A stretch of DNA of 64,000 nucleotides. It comes from Pyrrhoderma lamaoense. Taxonomy: Eukaryota > Basidiomycota > Agaricomycetes > Hymenochaetales > Hymenochaetaceae. The notes under the pieces are model-generated. The model saw only the letters and a program-made list of their open reading frames with translations, ran no database searches and had not been told where the DNA came from. Where the stretch lies: NCBI GenBank assembly GCA_002794735.1, contig NBAZ01000002.1:930001-994000 (forward strand), read 5' to 3'. The position numbers and the translations under genes were made by a program. Shown one piece after another: positions 34,032-43,691 of this stretch (positions are counted from its first letter, which is position 1; every line of letters starts with the position of its first letter).

Positions 34032-34846
34032 ACACGATAACGATTAGAATAAGAAAGTACTGTATAATTTTCTCGAAGTTTCTCTTCAATTGAGATTTAT
34101 CTTTATCCTGTGTTAGATAGTGGGCTCTTGAGAATTTTTAGTATTATCAAGGAAAATTCAGACTACCCAGAAAGGGGGAGAGGAGGAGGAGGAGGAGTAA
34201 CCGATTGATCTTTGCAAACCTGAAGAAAGGATCATAGTACATGTATAATGTGTACTTATGATAAATGAAGCAAAGTGTAACAAACACGCGGAATGTGTGA
34301 TACTATAACTAGTCTTGGTTATATATATATATATATTAATGCAAACTTGTATCCTGTTGAGGTTTCATAACTCTGTGTCTGGCGCGCGCAATCTTGTTGC
34401 CTCGTAATCCTGATACAAAGTTAGTGATGGATTAATATTGAGATTGAGAAACAGAAATGTGCATTTATGTAATCTTTAAGATGGTCTAACTTTGTTTCTT
34501 CTCTTGAAATGCTGATCCATTATCCATTTTCTGTTTTCCCATTTGAGCTAGTGAATTAAGCTTCGTCACCAAACAATCTTTGATTCGGATCTTTCGTTGG
34601 AAGCATTGTCAAAAGTTAGTACAGAATAGGACGAGAATACATGCAAAATTTCAAATCTTGTCAAGTAGTAAGAGAAAATTCTGACGCGTAGCCTCAACAT
34701 AATGGCTGGTGATTCGCGACGAAACAAGTAGAATGGAGATGATGCATTATATGCACGCGCAAACACATGATCTTAATAGTAGGATTTGATATATATCATC
34801 GAGAAAAGACGGGGATTGGGAACAAGAGGTCGTGTTTTTCTGTGAT
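34032..34846. other. Intergenic; F-box promoter and LSM7 3' flank
   Basis: About 800 bp, with a GGAGGA-type purine patch near 34169-34196 and an AT dinucleotide repeat. No gene recognised. Confidence 0.4.
34321..34336. repeat. AT dinucleotide repeat
   Basis: Eight consecutive AT units, a simple microsatellite in intergenic DNA. Confidence 0.8.
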
Positions 34847-35413
34847 CTATTGTTGTTCTGCAAATGGGTTTTCAATTTCGGCTGAACCATCTACAGGGTT
34901 CAATAGTGTGATGGTTGGACCTCTCAGTACAACAAGCCCAAGAGTCCGTGTATGCGGTTCAGGTTCTGGAGTATAAAATCAGAATTTCGAGATGAGTTGA
35001 AGCAACGAGGATAGTGAGATTGCGATAGGTACCTTGGAGAGTTTCCTCAACTTGGTCTAAAACGAGGTTAAGTAGTTGATCGTAACCTTTGAGGACACCA
35101 GTAACTAGATGATTGGGAGTAAGCAGTTATACCAATAGTCAGTAGACAAGGAAGACAAGGGCATACCTTCACGACCACCTGTAAATTTGACACGTACACG
35201 TTCATTCATGTACTTCTGGAGATCGAGGATGGCCTCGCGCTTTGGTTTGTCCATCGATGGTTGTGGGCCCTGTGGACCCCCACGGCCTCCACGGCCAGCT
35301 GGGCCCCTACTAGCACCTCTTGCAGCACCACGAGCCTAGATTGAGATGAAAATAAGGATCTTTTAGAAGAGAAATGTCATAATTTGTTTGTTAAAACTCA
35401 CCCTATCAGCCAT
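34847..35413 (-). CDS. LSM7: U6 snRNA-associated Sm-like protein LSm7
   Basis: A tiny first exon (35402-35413, MADR) splices to an Arg/Gly-rich stretch (ARGAARGASRG, GRGGRGGPQGPQ). It continues KREAILDLQKYMNERVRVKF and TGGRE, a short exon around TGVLKGYDQLLNLVLDQVEE, and a last exon with TRTLGLVVLRGPTITLLNPV and IENPFAEQQ, stop TAG at 34847-34849. These are the Sm1 and Sm2 motifs (GGRE, LGLVVLRGP) of LSm7. The protein joins the LSm1-7 ring, which binds the 3' end of deadenylated mRNA for decapping, and the LSm2-8 ring on U6 snRNA. It shares a 347-bp divergent promoter with importin-beta. Confidence 0.95.
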
Positions 35414-35760
35414 TAAAGTTGAAACAAAAGCCGGATGAACACAAGGACAAATGACAATAAAGGCAGACAAAAACGGAAATCAAATAATAATTAAATGAGT
35501 AAATCAATGAATCAGTATATATTATTATGTAATCAAATTCATATTAATGTTTGTAATTACAAGTTGCGCATACGTAAGTGATCTACTAGTCGTGGGAAAC
35601 TATTTCAGTTATACCCTCCGTCCACTTGGTTGTGTGTCGCGAATCGAGTCCCAAAACGCTTACTCCCTCTACGCCATCTCAGTCTCCCCCATCTATCATA
35701 TAAATACTCTGTGGTCTGTTGCTGTTGCGTCTTTGAAAGAGTCAACGTCGAACAAATAAG
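35414..35760. other. Divergent promoter of LSM7 and importin-beta
   Basis: 347 bp lie between the two start codons, so both promoters must fit here. No TATA or other strong motif is visible. Confidence 0.5.
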
Positions 35761-38700
35761 ATGAATGCTGCCGAACTTCTTACAAACTCCCTTTCACCAG
35801 GTGCGTACCACGTTCTTCCCTCTCTTTCCCCCAATAACGCGTCGATGTCGCTGATGGCGTGTCTTTTGTGCCTTTTTAGATGTTCGTATCCGTCAGGCTG
35901 CCACTGAACAACTAGAGTCAGTTGCAAGAGATAACTACGTGTGTCTTCTCCCTTCTATTCTTCCTTTCTTCCACAGAGATTTTACATTGCTGTTAAAAGC
36001 CGGCGTATTTGGCCACCCTATCATCAGAACTCGCAAATGAAGCCCAGTCCATTACTATTAGAAATGCGGCGGGTATTGCTCTCAAAAACTCTCTGACTGC
36101 CAGAGTATGTGGCTTCATTGCTTACTAGAGTTAAACCACCGTGCTTAATTTAGCGCATATATGTAGGACACCACCCGTCAACAAGAATATGCGAACAGGT
36201 GGCTAGCTCTACCTCCGGAGCCCAAAAATAAAGTCAAGCAAGAAGCTCTTATGACTCTTGGCTCGAGTCAATCGAAAGCCGGCTCCGTTGCTGCTCAAGT
36301 TGTCTCAGCGATTGCAGCCGTTGAATTGCCAAATAACCAATGGACGGAACTCATTGAACTTTTACTCAGAGCCATGGATAATGCCGAAAACACAAACTTG
36401 AGAATTGCAACACTTCGAACTATTGGATATATTTGTGAAACAATCGTAAGTTAACGACATGACTTCGTCGAACCACTCAACATGTAACCTAGAATTTTTA
36501 CATCAGAAACCTGAGATACTGAGTATGCGATCCAACGAAATCTTGACGGCTGTGATACACGGTGCACGAAAAGATGAGCCGTCTTCGGAAGTTCAATTAG
36601 CAGCCATCAATGCATTGTATAATTCATTAGAATTTGTCCGCGATAACTTCGAGCGCGAGGTGTGTGGTGGCTTTTACTACTTTTGTACTTTATTTACGAA
36701 TTGTCTTACGCGTGATGTAGGGTGAGCGTAATTACATCATGCAAGTTGTCTGCGAAGCGACACAGAACCCGAACGTGCAAGTACAAGTAGGCGCCTTTGA
36801 GTGCCTTGTTCGCATCATGAACTTGTATTATGATAAAATGGCTTTCTATATGGAGAGGGCTCTCTTCGGTGTAAGTTCAAAGCTTACATATACTATGATT
36901 GTAATCTAAAGCTTTTTCTAGTTAACTGTGTTAGGAATGAAACACAGTGACGAGTCAATTGCTTTGCAAGCTGTTGAGTTTTGGTCTTCTGTATGCGAAG
37001 AAGAAATTGAATTAGCCATTGAAGCCGCTGAGGTGGGTATCTCTAGAATTATATAACTGAGATATTGGCTTATATAATATCAGGCTGCGGAGTATGGAGA
37101 GGCCCCAGAAACAGAGTCCAAGAACTTTGCAAAAATCGCTTTACCTGAAATTATTCCCGTTCTTCTGCAACTATTAACTCAGCAAGATGAGGATGCTGAC
37201 GAAGATGAATGGAATGTATCGATGGCTGCTGCCACATGTCTGTCTCTTTTAGCACAGACCGTTGCAGACGCTATTGTGCCAGCTGTGATACCATTCATTG
37301 AAGCTAACATCAAGTCCCAGGACTGGCATCAACGGGAGGCAGCTGTTATGACGTTTGGATCCATCCTCGACGGCCCGGACCCCACTGTACTTACTCCACT
37401 AGTCACTCAGGCTTTGCCAATTCTTATCGAAATGACTCGTGATGAAAACATTCTAGTGAAAGATACCGTTGCATGGACTCTAGGCCGTATCTGCGACTTG
37501 CTCATCGTAGCACTTAAACCAGACGAACACCTTCACCCCTTGATTTCTGCACTTGTTACATCTCTTGAAGATAAACCACGTATCGTTGCTAACTGCTGTT
37601 GGGCGCTTATGAATCTTAGTGATCAACTCGGGTCCTTCTATGAGGATGATGGCGCTCCATCGCCTACTGGTCCACTTGCGCCATACTATGAGGGTATTGT
37701 TGCTGCACTACTAAGAGTTACCGATGGGTAAGCTTTCTCCAACGTTTTTACCTTTATGGTTGAGATGCTGATTGGAAATAAAGAACTGGTAATGAATCGA
37801 ACTTCCGCACCTCAGCTTACGAAGCTCTTGCATCGTATGTAACAAACGCTGGACCAGAATCAATAACGATTGTTCAGAATACTGCTGTTGCTATCTTAAC
37901 ACGGATGGAGCAGCTTTTGCAAGTGCACAATCAACTGCTGGGTGTGGACGACCGAAATAACTGGAATGAACTTCAAAGCAATCTGTGCAGTGTTTTGATT
38001 GTATGTTTTCGTTATTTCAATTGCTACCTACATACTCATTGAATAATCAGAGTGTTGTACGGAAACTTGGGGAAGGTATTGAACCGCTAGCTAACCAGAT
38101 CATGACCGTTTTGCTTGCTCTGATTCAAACAGTCAAAGCCAGCACGGTTCAAGAGGATGCCTTCTTAGTTGTTGGAACTATGGCATCTGCGTTGGAATTG
38201 AAATTCTCTCCATACATCCAAGCGTTCCTTCCTCTATTATATCCCGCACTCAAAAACCACGAAGATGTTCAGTTGTGCACTGTTGCTATTGGTGTTATTG
38301 GTGACATTTCCCGTGCTCTTGGAGAACAAAGTACTCAGTATGCCGGGGCATTCATGCAAGTGTTGCTTGAGAACCTGCAAAATGAGAATGTCAACCGTAA
38401 TATCAAGGTCCCAATTCTTTCGTGCTTTGGTGACATTGCTCTTGCTATTGGACCGAACTTTGAGCCTTTCTTAGATACTACTATGAATGTTCTTCGCCAA
38501 GCGGGTATGGTTGTACCAAGTCCTGTATGTCCCTTTTCTTTCACCGTAGTGAACGATATTTTTTCTGAACAAATTTCTTCAGATGGATTACGAGCTTGTT
38601 GATTATGTTTCACAACTCCGAGAAGGTATCCTTGAAGCATATACGGGTATCGTTACTGGTTTGAAAAACACTGAAAGAGGTTTGTCATCAAATCGCCTTA

Positions 38701-39074
38701 TCTATGTAATTTAACAAAGCTAAACGAGTTTTTTTTCCTTTTAGTCACATTATTGCTTCCTTATATTCAATCGATTCTCGAGCTCGTTCAACGCTGTCTC
38801 GCTGATGAAGAGCGCCCCGAGGCCTTGATTAGGTTGTCGATGGGACTTATTGGTGATCTAGCTGACTCATTCCCGAATGGGCAGATCAAGCAACTTCTTC
38901 TAACAGATTGGCTAGCGCAGGCTCTGCGCCAAAAAACCCGTATGTCTGGGGAAACGAAGAAAACAATCCGTTGGGCTCGGGAGGTAAGTTTTTTGATAAT
39001 ATATCCCTGCCGACGAAAATTTCTCAATCACGTTATTTGCTTTCCTATAGATGGTCAAGCGTGCGACTACATAG
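35761..39074 (+). CDS. Importin subunit beta-1 (karyopherin beta)
   Basis: Starts [20 protein letters not shown] at 35761 and ends WAREMVKRATT with TAG at 39072-39074. It has about a dozen short introns and a length near 860 residues, the normal size of importin-beta1. It is built of tandem HEAT repeats along its whole length. Landmarks include EQEYA-type N-terminal sequence ([20 protein letters not shown]), the acidic loop [20 protein letters not shown] between HEAT repeats, [46 protein letters not shown] and [12 protein letters not shown]. It carries cargo, usually with importin-alpha, through the nuclear pore and releases it on binding Ran-GTP. The frame is intact throughout. The promoter is shared with LSM7; a T-rich 3' flank follows. 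Confidence 0.97.
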
Positions 39075-40086
39075 AATTCCTCTTTTCTCTTTTTATAGCA
39101 GTGATAAAGTTGTTAACACCTTTTCCTTTTTTCTTTTCTTTTTATTCTCATTTGTCAATTACCATCTCACTTTTTTGTTTTTCTCATTATGGCAAACTTA
39201 CCACCCTGCATTTTATCATCACCCTCTGACGGAGGGACACATACTTTTTTACGGCCGCAAAAAATGATTATTTTTTGCAAACGATATCCAAATCTGCATA
39301 TGTAGTAGACTGTTTTTAGCTATCGGTGTTATGGGAAGCATCGATCTGCGCCACAAGCTTTCTTCAAATTTCTTTCCTTCCGCTCCTCTTGTCTCGACTA
39401 ATCAAGGCCTCATTTTTTTTTTCATTTATCTTTCTTAATTCCCACTGTAGCCTTTCATGAAACTTTATTCATGCTAGCTGTTTCTTCTTCTCTTCTGCTT
39501 TCTGTGTTCATCACCTTTCCTTCTACTTACGTACTTCCTTGGGCGGCGACTTTCTTTCTATCCTTTTTTTTGCTTTGCACGTTACGAATAAAGTTTTTTG
39601 TTCTACTATTCGCCTATTCCTTCATCATTATACTTATATGTTTGAAACTCATCATTTATAACCAACCATTACCGCTCATATACATTGATAAGACGAAACT
39701 TCTAGTTTTTTCATGATGAGGACTTTGAAATGAGATCGTTGCATTCCCCCTTCTTTAAGCACTTAGGTCTGAATTGTAAGCTTATTTTATAATTAATGAT
39801 TGCTAATACCCACGATGCCCCCAAGATTCAACTTTCTCGAGCTCTCTTTGTATTTTTTTGCCACATGTTGCCGACTTAGAATCTACCCTTATCTTTTTTC
39901 TTAAATTAGTTAATCGTGATTCCCACATTAAACCTCTATCTATCGGGAAAAAGTCCTACAAAGTCCATGCAACGCAAACTCCTGGCCCCGAGGTAAGCAA
40001 AATTGTTGTTGTTTATTCGAATTTTGCTACTTTTATCTAAAGAAAAGATTAATAATATGGGATATAACGGGTACAACTTCAAGTCC

Positions 40087-40100
40087 CGCAATGTCACGTG
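40087..40100 (+). promoter_or_regulatory. Candidate CACGTG regulatory site (copy 1)
   Basis: CGCAATGTCACGTG, containing the palindromic E-box CACGTG bound by Cbf1/bHLH-type factors in fungi. The same 14 bases occur at 54652-54665 in the PAN3/TFIIE-beta divergent promoter. It lies 369 bp before the F-box start codon. Confidence 0.5.
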
Positions 40101-40313
40101 TTGATTTTGCTCCCTCTTTACTTTTTTCTTTCATTTTTCGAATTTCATGCGATTAGTACTAGCTAAATTGCTGATTGCTGAAGCAAAAGTGAATTTCTCC
40201 CTCTTTGCTTTGCCTACTTTTGTACACGTTGAAATGGATCGGACAATGCTCAGCACGCAGAAAGAACCCCTATTACACCAGTTCTGGGTAAGCTGGTAAA
40301 AAGGATTCGCATC

Positions 40314-40318
<5 letters not shown>

Positions 40319-40366
<48 letters not shown>
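40319..40366 (+). repeat. (CT)24 microsatellite
   Basis: Twenty-four uninterrupted CT units, about 100 bp before the F-box start codon. Such C/T runs are common in fungal core promoters, so it may be functional, but its length may also vary between strains. Confidence 0.95.
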
Positions 40367-40369
<3 letters not shown>

Positions 40370-40468
40370 CCAATAAAATACTCTTGAACTCTCTTAAGGA
40401 GAAGCAAGGAAGCTAGAAGGAAATTAGAGAGTAGTTAATTCTACGCTCCTCTCCAAATAAAAATATAA

Positions 40469-42076
40469 ATGATTGTCGATGAAACACCTTCTATATTCCC
40501 TTCTCTGTTCTCAAACCTTCCTGATGAACTCTTAGTTGAAATCTTTTTAAACTGTGTCGAGCCTGACGATATCGGCTGTGTTGCTCCATCGAATGGGATT
40601 GCACCTTTGTTGCTAACGAGAGTCTGTCGTCGTTGGCGACAAATTGCTATTTCTTGTCCTGATTTGTGGACTGGGTTAGCGATTAGTGATATTGACATTA
40701 ACAAGTCGCTTGTGAAAAACTCGATGTACGCGCTAGGGGCATTAGAACTTTGGATATCTAGATCGGGACCTCGACCTATATCCTTCAGTATTTCTTATAC
40801 GGACAAGGGATCGAGAAAACCCGCCCCTACGCTTTTCCTACCGGATAAGGAAGACTATCTAAAAGGACTGAATAAGGTTATCGAGAAACTGTTGACATGT
40901 CAGTCTAGGTGGAGAGCACTTGAGCTAGAAGTGATCGGACTTACTATGCTTCGACCTATCCTTCAAGCACTGGGTACCTCGCCCGGCGCCCCTCTCTTGG
41001 AAAGTTTCCAGGTCTCTACGTCTCACTTAGAAGTTTTTGGAGAGACTTTGAGTTGTGACTTTGGTGTATGTTCGAATCTTCGGGATATAAAAATTTTATC
41101 ACAGGTTGTTGTCCCGCCTACTACTGGACATGTTCTTCAGAATCTTAAGGAACTTGAACTTGACTATTGTTCTAATTTGGATGCTTGTCTCCAGTGGCTT
41201 GATAAAGCTCCAAACATGGAATCTTTCAAGACAAAATTTTGTACCTTTGACTCAGTAGTAGATCGAACACTTCACCCTCATTCAATACGCAAACTTGAGA
41301 AACTTAAGATATTAGAAGTTTCTTTCCTCCCTGTTGACTCAGACCCAAGTGTCTTCCTCGATTGCTTAGAACTACCGGCGTTACAAGATTTGTATATAAA
41401 ATATAACGAAAACGTTGGGATGAGAAGTGTTGTTGAGCTGCTGCTACGCTCGAAGCCCCCTGCTTTGGAGGCCTTGTCGTTATTGGGTGCTTCAAACGTA
41501 CCAGATGTAATAGATTGTTTGCGCTTGACACCTTCACTTACGTATCTCTACCTACAGAAGATGCCTGATGAGCTCATGCATGCACTTATGGTCCCTGAAG
41601 ATACCAACTTGAGTCTCAATAAGGATACTATATCTATATCTGGTAATATTGGTACCAGCGAAATTGTGCATAGAGCACCATTATGCCCGCTACTTGAAGT
41701 CCTGGAGATCGAAGACTCCGAAGAGTGTTCGCAGGACTTGTTGGCGGAGCTAGCTGTATCGAGGTGTACGAGTAAATATGTGCAAGAAGCCACTGATGGT
41801 GCTGGTGTTAGAGTTAGTGGTGGAAGATACAAAACACTTGAGACGCTGATTGTGTCTCATGACCCCCAGTACAGGATTCTTCGCCACCCACGGATTGCTC
41901 ATTGTCTCGTAAAGGGAATGGATGTTGTTCAGAGACCTCCGGGTGGTTTTCACGATGATGATGATGATGATGATGATGACGAGGATTTTGATGGCGATAA
42001 TGATAATGGTGACGGTGAAGGTATAGGTGATGAAGATGAGGAAATATCCATAGATGACCACCAGCTAAGAGCGTAA
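40469..42076 (+). CDS. F-box protein with leucine-rich-like repeats and poly-Asp tail (copy 2)
   Basis: Single exon of 535 codons. The F-box-like motif is at about residues 11-72: FSNLPDELLVEIFLNCVEP, then APLLLTRVCRRWRQIAIS and CPDLWTGLAIS. ELWISRSGPRPISF follows, then leucine-rich blocks (NLKELELDYCSNLDACLQWL, RKLEKLKILEVSFL, ELPALQDLYIKYNE). It is a diverged paralogue of the gene at 32181-34031. The C-terminus (residues about 495-530) is a run of Asp with Glu and Gly, encoded in part by an uninterrupted (GAT)8 at 41954-41977 and so prone to length change. Likely a substrate adaptor of an SCF ubiquitin ligase; target unknown. A CT microsatellite and a CACGTG site lie upstream. Frame intact. 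Confidence 0.85.
   Translation: MIVDETPSIFPSLFSNLPDELLVEIFLNCVEPDDIGCVAPSNGIAPLLLTRVCRRWRQIAISCPDLWTGLAISDIDINKSLVKNSMYALGALELWISRSGPRPISFSISYTDKGSRKPAPTLFLPDKEDYLKGLNKVIEKLLTCQSRWRALELEVIGLTMLRPILQALGTSPGAPLLESFQVSTSHLEVFGETLSCDFGVCSNLRDIKILSQVVVPPTTGHVLQNLKELELDYCSNLDACLQWLDKAPNMESFKTKFCTFDSVVDRTLHPHSIRKLEKLKILEVSFLPVDSDPSVFLDCLELPALQDLYIKYNENVGMRSVVELLLRSKPPALEALSLLGASNVPDVIDCLRLTPSLTYLYLQKMPDELMHALMVPEDTNLSLNKDTISISGNIGTSEIVHRAPLCPLLEVLEIEDSEECSQDLLAELAVSRCTSKYVQEATDGAGVRVSGGRYKTLETLIVSHDPQYRILRHPRIAHCLVKGMDVVQRPPGGFHDDDDDDDDDEDFDGDNDNGDGEGIGDEDEEISIDDHQLRA
41954..41977 (+). repeat. (GAT)8 trinucleotide repeat in the F-box coding region
   Basis: Eight GAT codons followed by GAC, encoding an Asp run in the acidic C-terminal tail. 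Length changes here would stay in frame. Confidence 0.9.
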
Positions 42077-43691
42077 TCACCCTTCAACAGGTTGACCAAA
42101 TAGCGTACCTCATAATACTCAGCATCTTGGTTAGTTCCCGCTCTCTCCCTTATTTCTTTGCTTTGTTTCCGTTCCCTTCCTTTCATTCTTTTCCCGTTAC
42201 ATATATTGCACTTTCAATTTTTCCTACCTCACGAGTAAATGTCTCGTGCGATGAACCACGGAATAGTATGAATCATATAAATATGTAGTCAATAAACAGT
42301 GTACAAAAACCCTCTTTTTTTGAAATCTCAATATGCACCCTAATTCTAAGAGAGATCATATCGACTCTATATTGTAAGGAATAAAATATTTCATGCGGCA
42401 TATGTCAAACATAAAGTCTTAGAAAATCTGTGTACGCCGTTGTTTATTTATCGTTAGGAAAGGTGTAGAACTAGCTTTGATTACCAAGATGAAGTGCATT
42501 ACTAGACTACTAGAAGTATGAAAAAGCGCCTGATAAAAAAGGGGGGAAGGAAACATGGGGGAAGTTAACTGGCGGTGGGAGTCGGGGGCAAACAGTATTG
42601 GGAACTCCGAGAAAAGCAGCTAATATCGAGAAAGCTATTGAAAGCATTGTGGAGTGGAAAAAAGAGAAAATGCTTATATTTTCCTCTCCCGTTTAGTGAA
42701 GAAAGAGAATAGGAGAATAGGAGGAAGGTGATTTGAAGGACAAGATTGAGGATGGAACCTGAATACAGGGTTGAAGGTGGGAAGGATTGGAAGAAGGGTT
42801 TATGTGGAAGAATGAGAAAAGAGTTTAGTTGCAAAAAAGGGGATATATAATGAGTTGTTAACATCGATTGTTTGTTTGTGAGACTTTGAAAATATTGGAA
42901 TATTGGTGATTATTGATATCTTTGATTCTTTAATTGATAGGGATGAAAAATTTCCGAGATTTGTCAGTTGTTAACCAGTGATCCAGTTAGTTGATTGCTT
43001 AGTTAGTTAATTGGAGGAAAAGTATGAGAGGATGAAAAAAAGAAAAGTGTGAGACGAATGGGGAGCTGGTAGGGTAAAAGAAATAAAAAAAGATATACGG
43101 ATTAACGAGATAAGATGATGTGTGGGAAAATGAAAAAGAAGAGGAGAAATAAAAAAAGCAGAGGAAAAAAAGCATGGAATAAAATTATTAATCTTGGGAA
43201 GATTGGGTTATACCCTGGAAATGCCCCCTCCCAAGCAGTGGCAGTATGATCCAAAATAACAATGCATTCTGTTTGTATGAGCGTGTATGAATTCGACATC
43301 CAAGCTCGTCTACTCCTTCGTCAATATTCTCATCCCACTCAGTCTCACAGTTTCATGAGCACCATATATAGCCCCTTGTCACCGTCCTCTTCATATGTAA
43401 AATGAGACGAACATTCGTGTACGGAAACAAGAAAAAACCAAGGGGATACTTGGGGGAATGTACGAGAAGAAGCCCAAGACGTCCATATACTAATTAGCCT
43501 ATATCTGTAACCTGTTCTTGTTGCCGTTATAAACCGTCGCTTAGGAGTAGGGTGGGTAGTGGATTTCAAAAACACTGAAAGAAGCTATAATAACCATTGA
43601 AGGGGAACGCAAGACAGAAAGTGATGTGTGCGACGGAAGGACATAGGGAAAAGAGAGTAGGGAGAGGGGCACACAAAATCGATATTGCCTG
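42077..43691. other. Convergent intergenic region; A/G-rich 3' flank of the Cid1-like gene
   Basis: About 1.6 kb. Bases 42550-43190 are A/G-rich on the plus strand, that is T/C-rich on the minus strand, mirroring the tracts seen after plus-strand genes. Frames in this region are short and unsupported. Confidence 0.5.

Larger units (their letters stand above)
39075..40468. other. Intergenic; T/C-rich flank, E-box motif and CT microsatellite
   Basis: Bases 39080-39720 are T-rich and probably the 3' flank of importin-beta. A CACGTG-containing 14-mer lies at 40087-40100 and a (CT)24 run at 40319-40366, both ahead of the second F-box gene. No other gene recognised. Confidence 0.5.
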
